A stretch of 64,000 bases of DNA, from positions 682,001-746,000 of the forward strand of contig NZ_CP059897.1 of NCBI RefSeq assembly GCF_014126615.1, written 5' to 3'. Below, piece after piece: positions 45,742 to 55,124 of this stretch (positions are counted from its first letter, which is position 1; each line of letters begins with the position of its first letter). The notes beneath the pieces were generated by a model. That model had not been told where the DNA came from and did no database searches. It saw nothing but the letters and a program-made list of their open reading frames with translations. This stretch comes from Ciceribacter thiooxidans. GTDB taxonomy: Bacteria; Pseudomonadota; Alphaproteobacteria; Rhizobiales; Rhizobiaceae. Made by a program: the position numbers and the translations under genes.

Positions 45742-45756
45742 CAAGTCAGCGTCCGG

Positions 45757-45897
45757 TCAGTCGAGTTTCGGCGTGATTTGGCAGTTCCAGGCCAATAATC
45801 TATCGATCCGATTGATCGGATGGTCCGCGATGCGAGTGAGGCCATCGCGCAGATAGGCCTCAGGGTCGATACCGTTCAGCTTTACGGCTTCAGTGAG
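45757..45897 (-). mobile_element. IS66-family transposase C-terminal remnant
   Basis: On the minus strand: [37 protein letters not shown] and a stop. This is the characteristic C-terminus of IS66 TnpC (KLN.VDP.AYL.DVL.RI..H...RIDELLPW). The rest of the transposase and both ends are missing. The 190 bp up to the LuxR-type gene hold no recognised gene. Confidence 0.7.
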
Positions 45898-46088
45898 AGA
45901 AAGAATACCTCACGCCCCACGCGCCACCGCGATCTGATCCGGCGAATGACCAGTCTCTCCGCTTGTGCAAAGATCTCTATGCTCAGCACGACGAGCGGGA
46001 TTATTCGGCGCTGCTGATCGCGGTGCGTCGCCGGGTGGAAGCGGCATCGTCGCCTGGAAGCCCGGGCGAATCTCAAAGAGCCGGGCGA

Positions 46089-46883
46089 CTACCCCAAGCT
46101 CTTGAGATAGATCGACAGCAATTGCGTTTGCGAGGAAATGCCGAGCTTGCGATAGACGTTGCGGCGATGAACCTTGACGGTTCCGGTGGAGATGCCGAGC
46201 CGAAGACCGATTGATTCCGACGAATGCCCTTGCAGGACGAGTTCGACGATGGCGGCTTCCCGATCAGTCAGATTGAGATCGCGCCACACGCGATCCACGG
46301 AGGGTTGGGCAGCCTTGCGCCCGCTTCTGCCGCGCTTGGCGATAGCCAGGTCGAAGCGGCGACCGAGATCGGACCAGGCGTGGCGGACGAGGGCGGCCAC
46401 CACCGGTTCCGCCTTCTTCAGCAGCGCGAATTCGGCAGCGGAAAATACCCCCGACTGCTCCCGCCGCATCAGCGAGAGAACGACCGTGATGCCGTTGTCG
46501 AGCGCGACGAAGAAGCCGATTTCTTCGGCCAGTCCTGTCTGGGTATAGTAGCTGCGGAAATATTCGCTGGAGAAGAACCGGTCTGGCGCCAGCTCCCGCA
46601 TGCGCCAGACACCGGGCTTCGGCTGCTGCGCTGCCCTGTAGAAGGGATCGAGCAGATAGGGTCCGGCCTGGTACATGCTGACGAAGACGACGTGCTCCTC
46701 GGCCGTGAAGGTGCTGTAGAGATCGATCGGACGTTCCTGCCCGCGATAGGCAAAGACGACGATATAGTCGAAGGGGAGCAGGCTCTTCATCAGCTCATGG
46801 AAGGCGGGCCCCGCCGCATCCTCGCCGGGAGCCCACTGGCCCACCAGTCGCCCCATGACTTTGAACAAGGCTTCAAGATCCAT
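46089..46883 (-). CDS. LuxR-family transcriptional regulator
   Basis: About 264 residues. The N-terminal 190 residues have no recognised ligand domain; segments FHELMKSLLPFDYIVVFAYRG and YYTQTGLAEEIGFFVALDNG recur in orphan LuxR regulators beside transporter operons. The C-terminal GerE-type HTH is LTDREAAIVELVLQGHSSESIGLRLGISTGTVKVHRRNVYRKLGI. ATG 46883 is preferred over 46946, because the longer version would put an operator-like repeat inside the gene. Divergent from the PotABCD-like operon, so probably its regulator. Confidence 0.8.
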   Translation of the reverse strand: MDLEALFKVMGRLVGQWAPGEDAAGPAFHELMKSLLPFDYIVVFAYRGQERPIDLYSTFTAEEHVVFVSMYQAGPYLLDPFYRAAQQPKPGVWRMRELAPDRFFSSEYFRSYYTQTGLAEEIGFFVALDNGITVVLSLMRREQSGVFSAAEFALLKKAEPVVAALVRHAWSDLGRRFDLAIAKRGRSGRKAAQPSVDRVWRDLNLTDREAAIVELVLQGHSSESIGLRLGISTGTVKVHRRNVYRKLGISSQTQLLSIYLKSLG

Positions 46884-46926
46884 GTCGACATCAATCCGAT
46901 TGCAAAAAAGAGCAGCAGATGCTCCT

Positions 46927-46985
46927 GGGGTATACACCCTCCACATCCGGAAACGGCTTGGAATACCTCTTTCGGGGTATATACC
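46927..46985. promoter_or_regulatory. Paired operator-like repeats between luxR-type gene and potA-like gene
   Basis: GGGGTATACACC at 46927-46938 and GGGGTATATACC at 46974-46985 differ at one base and are 47 bp apart. Each contains a near-palindromic GGTATA(C/T)ACC core. They fit dimer sites of the divergent LuxR-type regulator. Confidence 0.6.
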
Positions 46986-47083
46986 ACAATCGACCAGCTT
47001 GAATAGGTTTGACGCAGACGGTGAGAAGCCGGGTGATCGCGAGAAGACCCGGCATTCAGAAAAACAACCGCGGGGAATATGAA

Positions 47084-48172
47084 GTGACAGCGCCTTCGAC
47101 GAACGACATCGAGTTTCGTTCGGTCGCCAAACGCTATGGCAGCGTGACGGCCGTATCGGACATCAATCTGGCCGTGCCGAAGGGTGCATTCGTAGCCCTG
47201 CTCGGACCGTCGGGTGGCGGCAAGACCACGTGCCTGAGGATGATCGGCGGCTTCGAGCAGCCAAGCGAAGGTACGGTGCTGATCAACGGCCGCGAGATGA
47301 ATGGCGTGCCGCCCTATCGCCGTCCGGTCAACATGGTTTTCCAGCACTACGCGCTGTTTCCGCATTTCAACGTTGAGGAAAACGTCGCCTACGGTCTGAG
47401 GCAACAGCGGCCGAAGCTTGGCACCTCCGAGATCGCCAGCCGTGCGCGCGAGGCGCTGGCAATGGTGCGCCTCGGCGGGTTCGAGAAACGCCGCGTGCAC
47501 GAAATGTCCGGCGGTCAGCAGCAGCGCGTGGCGCTGGCCCGCGCCATCGTCAACAAGCCCTCGGTGCTGCTGCTGGACGAGCCGCTTGCGGCTCTCGACA
47601 AGAAGCTGCGTACGGCCATGCAGATCGAGCTGCAGACCCTGCAGCGCGAGCTCGGCATCACCTTCGTGCTCGTCACCCACGACCAGGAAGAGGCGCTTTC
47701 GATGAGCGACATGGTGTGCGTGATGAATGCCGGCCGCATCGTCCAGATGGACAGGCCCCAGGCAATCTACGACCACCCGGCCGATCTCTTCGTGGCCGAT
47801 TTCGTCGGCAAGACCAATCGCATCGCCGCCACGCTGGAGGCAGACGGAACGACGATCAGGCTCTCCAACGGCATGGCGCTGGGACGCGACGACAAGGGAA
47901 CGATGGCTCCGGGCGCCGTGACCGTCGCGTTGCGTCCCGAGGCAATCGACCTCGTGCGGCAACAGCCGACGTACGCCGATGGGCTCGCGGGCACGGTCAC
48001 CCACCGCATCTTTCTCGGCTCGACCGCCGAATATCAGATCGACGTCGACGGGCTTGGCGATTTTCTCGTCACGGCCGACCGGCGCAGCGTGCAGGAAAGC
48101 GATCTCGTCGAACCGGGCGAACGGGTCGTTCTGACATTCGATCCCGGCAGAATGCATGTCTTTCCGGCCTGA
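47084..48172 (+). CDS. PotA-type ABC importer ATPase
   Basis: About 362 residues: Walker A GPSGGGKTT, MVFQHYALFPHFNVEENVAYGL, signature MSGGQQQRVALARAI, Walker B VLLLDEPLAALDKKLR, and a C-terminal TOBE domain (VTVALRPEAIDLV). The start is GTG 47084 with GGGGAA upstream; the frame from 47009 is unlikely. First gene of a potADBC-like operon followed by an SDR gene. The family transports polyamines, opines or related cations. Confidence 0.88.
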   Translation: MTAPSTNDIEFRSVAKRYGSVTAVSDINLAVPKGAFVALLGPSGGGKTTCLRMIGGFEQPSEGTVLINGREMNGVPPYRRPVNMVFQHYALFPHFNVEENVAYGLRQQRPKLGTSEIASRAREALAMVRLGGFEKRRVHEMSGGQQQRVALARAIVNKPSVLLLDEPLAALDKKLRTAMQIELQTLQRELGITFVLVTHDQEEALSMSDMVCVMNAGRIVQMDRPQAIYDHPADLFVADFVGKTNRIAATLEADGTTIRLSNGMALGRDDKGTMAPGAVTVALRPEAIDLVRQQPTYADGLAGTVTHRIFLGSTAEYQIDVDGLGDFLVTADRRSVQESDLVEPGERVVLTFDPGRMHVFPA

Positions 48173-48214
48173 GGAACGGCCGTACTCGTCAAGACAAAAA
48201 AAGGGAACAGCGTC

Positions 48215-49374
48215 ATGACAAAGTGGTACAGAGAAAATGCCCCGGTGACTGCCGAGCAATTGAGCGACGAATGGATGCGCCTGAAGCGCGGTTCCGTTTC
48301 GCGCCGTCACTTCCTCGGTGTCACCGGCCTCGGCCTCGCCGCGGCCGTGCTTGGCCGCCAGCCTGGCGCCTTCAATGCCAATGCCTATGGCGGCGATCTC
48401 GGCACGACCATGTCGCTCGCCACCTGGCCGAACTATCATGATCCGGCGACCTTCGAAGCCTTCACAGCCGCGACCGGCGTCGCCGTCGAAGTCAATGTCT
48501 TCGGTTCCAACGAGGAAATGCTCGCCAAGCTACAGGCCGGCGGGACCGGATGGGACCTCTTTGTGCCCACCAACTACACCATTTCGACCTATGTGAAGCT
48601 CGGCCTGATCGATCCGCTCGACATGTCGAAGCTGCCTGCCTTCTCTCAAGCCAGCCAGTCGCCGCGCTTCACGTCGGAAGGGGCTGTCGACGGTGTGACC
48701 TACGCCGTGCCGAAGAACTGGGGCACGACGGGCATGGCCGTCAACACCGCCAAGATCAAGACCAAGATCACCTCGTGGAAGGACTTCTTCGAGGTGGCCC
48801 AGACCGAGGCCGACGGGCGCGCCATGGTTCATGATTACCAGCTGACCACGATCGGCAGCGCGCTGGTCTCGCTCGGCTATTCCTTCAACTCTATCAAACC
48901 GGAGGAACTGGCCAAGGCGGAAGAACTGCTGATCAAGGTCAAGCCGCATCTCTACGGCATCAACAGCGACTATCAGCCCGGTATGCGCGGCACCGACGCC
49001 TGGATGACCATGTGCTGGACCAATGACGGTGCGCAGCTCAGCCGCGACATGCCGGAAATCGCCTACATCCTCGGCTCCGACGGCGGCGAGATCTGGACCG
49101 ACTTCTACGCGATCCCGAAGAGCGCCGCCAACAAGCCGGCCGGCTATGCCCTGCTTAACTTCCTGATGACGCCGGAAAACGCCGTCAAGGAACACATCGC
49201 TAACGGCGCCCGACCACCGACAGCCGGGTGATGGCCCTGCTGCCGACCGACGTGACGTCGAACAAGATCGTCTATCCGGACGAAGCATCGCTCACCCCGC
49301 TGGAATTCGGCGCGGCCGTGACGCTGACCGACCCGGCCCGTGCCGAGCTGATGGCACGGTTCAAGTCTGCTTGA
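48215..49374 (+). CDS. PotD-type solute-binding protein (frame broken once)
   Basis: Corrected length 386 residues. Tat-like N-terminus (SRRHFLGVTGLGLAAAVLG), then TMSLATWPNYHDPATFEAFTAATG, GWDLFVPTNYTISTYVKLGLIDPLD and FYAIPKSAANKPAGYALLNFLMTPENA, typical of PotD/PotF. The frame breaks at CCC 49209-49211; adding one C joins ...IANGAP to TTDSRVMALLPTDVTSNKIVYPDEAS, ending at 49374. As printed it ends at 49231 and lacks about 50 residues. The ligand is not deducible. Confidence 0.8.
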
Positions 49375-49427
49375 CGGTCTTGGCCGGGTAGGGGTGAAAG
49401 CCCCTGATCCGGCTGCCACCACCTCTC

Positions 49428-49449
49428 CTCTCCCCACTTGCGGGGAGAG
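49428..49449. repeat. Palindromic repeat element in the operon
   Basis: CTCTCCCC / GGGGAGAG stem with a 6-nt loop, inside a pyrimidine/purine-rich stretch (about 49405-49470) of the kind dispersed in Rhizobiaceae intergenic regions. Lying between binding-protein and permease genes, it may give differential expression. Confidence 0.5.
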
Positions 49450-49511
49450 ATCAGGGTGAGGGGCGATCCCTAGCTCCATGCCCAATGATTGCCCGCAACC
49501 AGGACTACCGC

Positions 49512-50378
49512 ATGGCCTTTACAACGGACACACGAAAGAGACTGGTCACCGCAGCGCTGGTAGCCCCCGCGGCGATCTGGCTGTTCGTCTTCCTCGTTCT
49601 GCCCTTCATGGCCATCGTCGTCTTTTCGGTCGGCGAACGGGCGCCCGAAGGCGGCTACCAGGCGGCCTTTACCTTCGCCCAGTTCGCCAATCTCGGGTCG
49701 CGCGCCGCCGCCTTCCGCAACACCATGCTGATTGCACCGCTCGGCGCCTTTCTTTGCCTGATCGTCGCCTATCCGGTTGCCTATTACCTGGCGATCAAGG
49801 CCAGTCCGCGATACCGGCTGCTGCTCGTCTCTTTGGTCGTCGTGCCCTTCTGGACCAGCCTGCTGGTGCGCACCTATGCCTGGATGTACATCCTCGGCTC
49901 GCGCGGCATCCCCAACCTCCTCTCGATGATCGGCATCGAGGACGTGCGGCTGCTGAACACGCCGGGCGCCGTGCTGCTCGGCATCGTCTACGGCTACCTG
50001 CCGCTGATGATCATGCCGATCTATGTGAGCCTCGAAAAGCTCGACCGCAGGTTGCTCGAGGCCTCGGCCGATCTCGGTGCAAGGCCGGTCTCGACCTTCT
50101 TCGGCGTCACCTTGCCGCTCTCTCTTCCGGGCGTCATGACAGGCTTGGCGCTGGTCACCATCCTGCTTCTCGGCGAATACCTGATCCCTCAGCTTCTTGG
50201 CGGCGGCAAGGTGTTCTTCATCGGCAATGCGCTGGTCGACCTCTTCCTCCAGTCGCGAAACTGGCCGTTCGGTTCCGCGATTGCCGTGACGCTGGTGGCG
50301 GTCGTCGTCATCGTTCTCAGCGTCGCCATGCGCATCGCCTTCAGGATTTCTGGCTCAAGACAGGTGGATCTCGTCTGA
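49512..50378 (+). CDS. PotB-type ABC importer permease
   Basis: A 288-residue permease with six helices and a cytoplasmic EAA loop EASADLGARPVSTFFGVTLPLSLPG; FWTSLLVRTYAWMYILG is typical of PotB. ATG 49512 is preferred (AGGA upstream); ATG 49485 is possible. The stop overlaps the next ATG by one base. Confidence 0.88.
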   Translation: MAFTTDTRKRLVTAALVAPAAIWLFVFLVLPFMAIVVFSVGERAPEGGYQAAFTFAQFANLGSRAAAFRNTMLIAPLGAFLCLIVAYPVAYYLAIKASPRYRLLLVSLVVVPFWTSLLVRTYAWMYILGSRGIPNLLSMIGIEDVRLLNTPGAVLLGIVYGYLPLMIMPIYVSLEKLDRRLLEASADLGARPVSTFFGVTLPLSLPGVMTGLALVTILLLGEYLIPQLLGGGKVFFIGNALVDLFLQSRNWPFGSAIAVTLVAVVVIVLSVAMRIAFRISGSRQVDLV

Positions 50379-51196
50379 TGCGCGCGCTCGTCACCTCCGT
50401 CTACCTGTTCCTCTATGCACCGATCGCGCTCGTCGTGCTGTTCTCGTTCAATGCGGGCCGCAGCGCTTCCGAGTTCACCGGCTTCTCCACCATCTGGTAC
50501 GGCAAGGCACTTTCCAACACCTTCCTGATCACGGCTCTGCAAAACAGCTTGCTGATCGCGTTCACCAGTGCCGGGCTCGCCGCCGTCTTTGGCACCATGG
50601 CAGCGCTCGGCATGGAGCGGCTTGGCCCACGCGGTCGTGCCATCTTCGACGGCTTGTTCGCCGCGGCCATCGTCGTGCCGGGTGTGGTGATCGGCATCGC
50701 CACCCTGGTGGCGCTGGTCGAGGTCTTCTCCTTCGTTAACCCGGCGCTCGCCTCGATCTGGCCGGGCGAAAAGCCGCCGCAGCTCGGGCTTGGCTACGGC
50801 TCCATCGTCGCCGCGCACGGCCTCTTTTCGCTGGCGCTGGTGACGATGATCGTCAAGGCGCGGATCGCCAGCCTTGGCCGCGACATCGTCGAGGCGTCGA
50901 GCGATCTCTATGCGACGCCGTTCACCACCTTCCGCGAGATCGTCCTGCCGCAGATTCTGCCCTCGGTGCTCGCCGGCTTCCTGCTCGCCTTCACCTTTTC
51001 CTTCGACGACTTCATCGTCGCCTTCTTCGTTGCCGGATCCAAGACCACGCTGCCGATCTATGTCTTCGCGTCGATCCGCCGTGGCGTCACGCCGGAGATC
51101 AACGCGATTGCCACGTTGGTGCTGGTCGCCTCGCTCTTCCTCATCCTGACAGCTCGCACGCTGATGCGGGACAAAAAAACGCATGCCGGGGAGTAA
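50378..51196 (+). CDS. PotC-type ABC importer permease
   Basis: A 272-residue permease; YAPIALVVLFSFNAGRSASEFTGFS at the N-terminus and EASSDLYATPFTTFREIVLPQILP as EAA loop mark PotC. Overlaps potB-like by one base (TGATG). Confidence 0.9.
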   Translation: MRALVTSVYLFLYAPIALVVLFSFNAGRSASEFTGFSTIWYGKALSNTFLITALQNSLLIAFTSAGLAAVFGTMAALGMERLGPRGRAIFDGLFAAAIVVPGVVIGIATLVALVEVFSFVNPALASIWPGEKPPQLGLGYGSIVAAHGLFSLALVTMIVKARIASLGRDIVEASSDLYATPFTTFREIVLPQILPSVLAGFLLAFTFSFDDFIVAFFVAGSKTTLPIYVFASIRRGVTPEINAIATLVLVASLFLILTARTLMRDKKTHAGE

Positions 51197-51199
51197 CCC

Positions 51200-51961
51200 A
51201 TGATCCTGAAAGACCGCGTCGCGATCGTCACTGGCGCCGGCTCCGGCATCGGCCGGGCGGGCGCTGCCATCATGGCGCGCGAAGGCGCCCATGTCTCCGT
51301 CGTCGACCGCAATATCGACGCTGCGGAGACCGTCGTGGCCGAAATCCGCTCGACGGGCGGCAGCGCCGAGGCGCTCGGGCTCGATGTGACTGACGATGCC
51401 GCCCTTGAATCCGGTCTGTCGGCGTTCATGGCCCGTCATGGACGCATCGACATCCTGCACAATCACGCCGGCGCACAGGTGGCCGGCGATCTCGAGCAGG
51501 TCGAGATCGAGGGCTTCGACCGCTCGTGGAGCCTCAATGTTCGGGCGCACTTTATGGCTGCTCGCTTGGTCATGCCGATGATGAAACGTCAGGGATCCGG
51601 CGTCATTCTCAATACCTCGTCATCGTCCGGCGTGCTCTTCGACCGCGAGATGATCGCCTATACGACCACCAAACACGCCGTGATCGCCATGACCCGCCAG
51701 ATGGCCGGCGACTACGCGCGCTTCGGCATTCGCGTCAACGCGCTCTGCCCCGGTTGGGTCGACACGCCCTTCAACGTACCCTTCATCGAACAGATGGGCG
51801 GCAGGGGGGCGATCGAAGCCTATGTCCGGGAAAAGGTGCCGATGGGGCGCTGGGCAAGTGTCGAGGAGATCGCCGAGTCCATCCTCTTTCTCGTGTCTTC
51901 GCGCTCCTCCTACATGACTGGCCAGATCCTGGTGGTTGACGGCGGCGAAACCGTCGTCTGA
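51200..51961 (+). CDS. Short-chain dehydrogenase/reductase
   Basis: A 253-residue classical SDR: NAD(P) motif TGAGSGIGRAG, HNHAG in place of NNAG, catalytic Ser in NTSSSSG, YTTTKHA (Tyr/Lys), and the C-terminal SSYMTGQILVVDGGE. Asp at the end of beta-2 (VVDRN) suggests NAD. It lies 3 nt after potC-like and is likely the first catabolic step for the imported compound; substrate unknown. The His in HNHAG is a mild deviation. Confidence 0.85.
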   Translation: MILKDRVAIVTGAGSGIGRAGAAIMAREGAHVSVVDRNIDAAETVVAEIRSTGGSAEALGLDVTDDAALESGLSAFMARHGRIDILHNHAGAQVAGDLEQVEIEGFDRSWSLNVRAHFMAARLVMPMMKRQGSGVILNTSSSSGVLFDREMIAYTTTKHAVIAMTRQMAGDYARFGIRVNALCPGWVDTPFNVPFIEQMGGRGAIEAYVREKVPMGRWASVEEIAESILFLVSSRSSYMTGQILVVDGGETVV

Positions 51962-52082
51962 CGAGAAGCGCGCGTCCTGTCATCGTCATGACGTTCGCGC
52001 CACAGATCCGGGCGCACCGGGGAAAGTCCACGTGCGGACCGGCCCGCAGGTAGATTGTCGGTAGCGATACCTGCTCGACATA

Positions 52083-52457
52083 GTGAATATTTCCTCGTCT
52101 GACTTGACAACCGATGCTCTCTGCAGGGAATTGGTAATTTCAAGAACCCGGCTTTATGAACTCCTTGAAGCGTCTGGTGGCGTTGCAGGCTATATCCGCT
52201 GCCGACGTCTTCTCGCAGCTCACGCTATGCTCGCAGACCCCGCGGACGCGCGGAAGATTGCCGCGGTCGGTTTGGAACTTGGTTTTGTTTCCGCAGCGAA
52301 TTTCAGCCGCGCTTTCACGCAACAGTTCGACTACAGTGCGAGCAATATACACAATCGCAAGTCTACGGGAGACCAATATCCTCAAAATCTGGAGATGCAG
52401 AATGCCACAGATCAGCAGACCTTCGAGGGATTGCTGCGGGGGCTGGGGTTCTTCTGA
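52083..52457 (+). pseudogene. C-terminal fragment of an AraC-family regulator
   Basis: An AraC double HTH is visible: SSDLTTDALCRELVISRTRLYELLEASGGVAGYIRCRRL and KIAAVGLELGFVSAANFSRAFTQQFDYSASN. A stop codon closes the frame a few codons upstream of the GTG at 52083, and no ligand-binding domain precedes it, so about 200 N-terminal residues are missing. It could be expressed as a small DNA-binding protein, but a remnant is more likely. Base composition is lower in GC than the genes on either side. Confidence 0.65.
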
Positions 52458-52557
52458 TCCGTGCGCCTTTCATGATCTCATCTCAGACTTGTTCCAACAA
52501 ATGCTTATTAGATCTTAAATTGCATTGGGTTCGGTGGGTAAAGGGTGGAGGTTTTCG

Positions 52558-53724
52558 TTGTTTGATATGTTCACTGTCGGCTTGTTGGCCGCTATTGTAT
52601 GTGGACTCGGCTGCCTGGTCATTGTATTTGTATGGCTGCGTGACCGTTCAACGGCAGCCTATGCTTGGTGGATCATCGCATTTCTGCTGTACGGACTTGG
52701 CGTTCTGATTGCAGCGCAACGATATCGGCTGCCCCTGCTTTCGAATATTGGTACTCCCGGCTTTGCGACTTTGCTGGGGTTTGGAGCCTTCTGGTCGGGA
52801 TTGCGCATTCTTGATCGACGGCCCACGACGCTTTTGGCATTGACGCCAGCGATGATTTGGGCGTTCGGGCTACCTTTCGTTCATGACGCCTTTGCCCTTC
52901 GACAGATCAATTACAATGTCGCTATCGGAACCGGGACCTTTCTTGTTGGCTTCGATCTGTGGCGGTCGTCCGTGAAGGAATTCTCACCGCGTCTGGGCAT
53001 TGCGATTATCTGCCTGTCTGAGACGGTTGTCAGTTACAGCCAGGCAATTGCCCTCGTGGTGATGCGCAACGATGTCGGCGATGGCCCGTTGCAAGGATGG
53101 TTCACATTTGCACCCTTCCAATCCGCTGTCGCGATGGTGGCAATCGTTGTGCTGGGTATCCTCATGATTGGCGAGCGCACACAACATCGGTTTCGCGACC
53201 TCGCCATGAAAGATGAGCTCACTGGCATTTTCAATCGAAGAGGTTTCTTCGAGACGAGCACGAATGCCCTTAGAAGGACGAACCGAAAAACGGGTGAAAC
53301 CGCGATGGCGCTCTTTGACATCGATTTTTTCAAGTCCATCAACGACACATACGGTCACCCTGCCGGAGACAGAGTTATCGCTGAGTTCGCACAACGAGCG
53401 GCTCGGGCGATCCGGCCCGGCGATATCCTTGGGAGAATCGGAGGCGAGGAATTTGCTCTGCTGCTGCCCGGTACAACACTCAGTGATGCCCGCAAGGTCG
53501 TGGAACGCGTGCGTGCAGCCTTCGCGGACACGCCGATTGTGGATGGCCACAATAGGATCTTGGCGACAACAAGCGCCGGAATCTCGACTGTTGCGAACCA
53601 GGAGGTGGATCTCAACAGCCTTGTTTCTTCCGCGGACGAGGCTCTGCTTGCAGCGAAGAAGGCGGGGCGCAATCGCACCAGCATTCTGCGGCCAATAGAC
53701 GTGAGCGGGTCGTTTCCCCAGTGA
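52558..53724 (+). CDS. Membrane-bound diguanylate cyclase
   Basis: About 388 residues: six or so N-terminal helices of an unnamed sensor (residues 1-210) and a GGDEF domain with DELTGIFNRRGFF, DIDFFKSINDTYGHPAGD, active site GGEEF and the inhibitory-site motif RPGD five residues before it. It should make c-di-GMP with product inhibition. The start is probably TTG 52558, 6 nt after GGAGG; ATG 52567 is an alternative. Monocistronic, in a lower-GC segment that differs from its neighbours. Confidence 0.87.
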   Translation: MFDMFTVGLLAAIVCGLGCLVIVFVWLRDRSTAAYAWWIIAFLLYGLGVLIAAQRYRLPLLSNIGTPGFATLLGFGAFWSGLRILDRRPTTLLALTPAMIWAFGLPFVHDAFALRQINYNVAIGTGTFLVGFDLWRSSVKEFSPRLGIAIICLSETVVSYSQAIALVVMRNDVGDGPLQGWFTFAPFQSAVAMVAIVVLGILMIGERTQHRFRDLAMKDELTGIFNRRGFFETSTNALRRTNRKTGETAMALFDIDFFKSINDTYGHPAGDRVIAEFAQRAARAIRPGDILGRIGGEEFALLLPGTTLSDARKVVERVRAAFADTPIVDGHNRILATTSAGISTVANQEVDLNSLVSSADEALLAAKKAGRNRTSILRPIDVSGSFPQ

Positions 53725-53909
53725 TGGTGTAGGAGGCCGCGCGGAGCGGTCGGCATAGCGCAGCGCGGCCGACAGTGATGCTGGCGGTCACAGAGCCTCC
53801 GACTAAATCACCAGTCGGGGCGATGGAACCAGAATTCGGCCAGCAAGGGAATCCTCAGCCCGATTCCGCATTCAACGGACATGCTCTATGTGGGCACCTT
53901 GATCGAGCA

Positions 53910-55124
53910 TCAAGGTCTCCTTGTCGTTTCAAATGGGGGTTTGAGGAAGATGCAAGCTGCGCCAGCAAGCACAGCGGCACCCTTCGCCAGAGCACTTTCG
54001 TCGACGCGGAACCTTGGGTGATGGAGCGGATAGATCGAACCCGCCTCATCGCTGCGAATTCCTAGGCGGAAGTACACGGCGGGGCACTTCTCGCTGTAGA
54101 ACGCGAAGTCGTCGGCGGCGGTCCAGCCAGGTGCATTGATCACATTTTCGCGCCCGACGACGTCTGCGCCTGCACGCTGGATGATATCCACCATTTCAGG
54201 TGCGTTGACGACCGCCGGTTCGCCGCGCTGGAGGTTTATGTCGACGCTGGCGCCGTGCGCCGAGGCGAGGCTCTCGAGGATCTGGCGCAGACGCTGCCAA
54301 GCCTTCTGTCGGGTTTTCTCATGGCCACTGCGAATCGTGCCCCTCAGCCGGACTTCCGGGGCAATGACGTTATACGCACCGCCGCCTTCGATGCCGGTAA
54401 TGGAAACGACCAACGGGTCGTAGGGATCGATCTCCCGCGACACGATCTTCTGCAACTCCGTGACCATCGAGCAGGCGATGGCGAGCGCGTCCACCCCATC
54501 CGAGGGCTTGGCGGCATGCGCGGAATTGCCGGAAACCACGACGTCGAAGGTGTCGCAGGCAAGCGTGTAGGGGCCTGTACCGACGGCGACCCGGCCGGCC
54601 GGTGTGTAGGGATCGACATGGATGCCGATCGCGGCATCGACGTCATCGAGCAGGCCTTCTTCGATGACGCGTCGGCCGCCCAGCGGTTCCGCCTCCTCGG
54701 CGGGCTGGAAGATCAGTCGCACGGTGCCACTGAAGGCTTGTTTCTGGCGGTCGAGCAGAACCGCGGCGGCATATCCCATCGCGGCATGGGCATCGTGGCC
54801 GCAGGCATGCATCACGCCCGGCCGCTCCGAGGTGAATGGAACGCCTGACGTCTCGTTGATCGGCAAGGCGTCGATATCGGCGCGGATCACGACCTTGCGG
54901 TTAGAAGGCCCGGCCGCGCCGACGATCTCGACGGCAAGCCCGAACCCGGCGACGGGCTTGACAGTCTCAAAGCCTGCCTCCTCAAGGACCTGCTTCAGAT
55001 AGGCCTGCGTCTCGCGTTCTTCGTTGGAGAGTTCCGGGTTGCGGTGCAGGTGACGCCGGATGTCGATCATCCGGCGTTCCAGGGTGGGTTCCATTCCAGT
55101 GGTCTTGGGCTCAGGCTTTGACAT
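53910..55124 (-). CDS. M20-family amidohydrolase
   Basis: A 404-residue M20D enzyme (IAA-amino acid hydrolase/hippuricase type): RRHLHRNPELSNEE, ADIDALPI, HACGHDAHAAM, QPAEEAEPLGG, and a lid domain. It removes acyl groups from N-acyl amino acids with two divalent metals. The start ATG 55124 overlaps the M24 gene end by 14 bp; ATG 55094 is possible. In the ectoine pathway a deacetylase must act after the ring opens; an M20 enzyme could replace DoeB here. Confidence 0.86.
   Translation of the reverse strand: MSKPEPKTTGMEPTLERRMIDIRRHLHRNPELSNEERETQAYLKQVLEEAGFETVKPVAGFGLAVEIVGAAGPSNRKVVIRADIDALPINETSGVPFTSERPGVMHACGHDAHAAMGYAAAVLLDRQKQAFSGTVRLIFQPAEEAEPLGGRRVIEEGLLDDVDAAIGIHVDPYTPAGRVAVGTGPYTLACDTFDVVVSGNSAHAAKPSDGVDALAIACSMVTELQKIVSREIDPYDPLVVSITGIEGGGAYNVIAPEVRLRGTIRSGHEKTRQKAWQRLRQILESLASAHGASVDINLQRGEPAVVNAPEMVDIIQRAGADVVGRENVINAPGWTAADDFAFYSEKCPAVYFRLGIRSDEAGSIYPLHHPRFRVDESALAKGAAVLAGAACIFLKPPFETTRRP

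Noticed and set aside
47084-51196. Naming the importer as a polyamine transporter
   Set aside because: PotABCD-like families also carry opines, GABA, proline betaine and other solutes; no ligand residues could be checked, so only the type is given.
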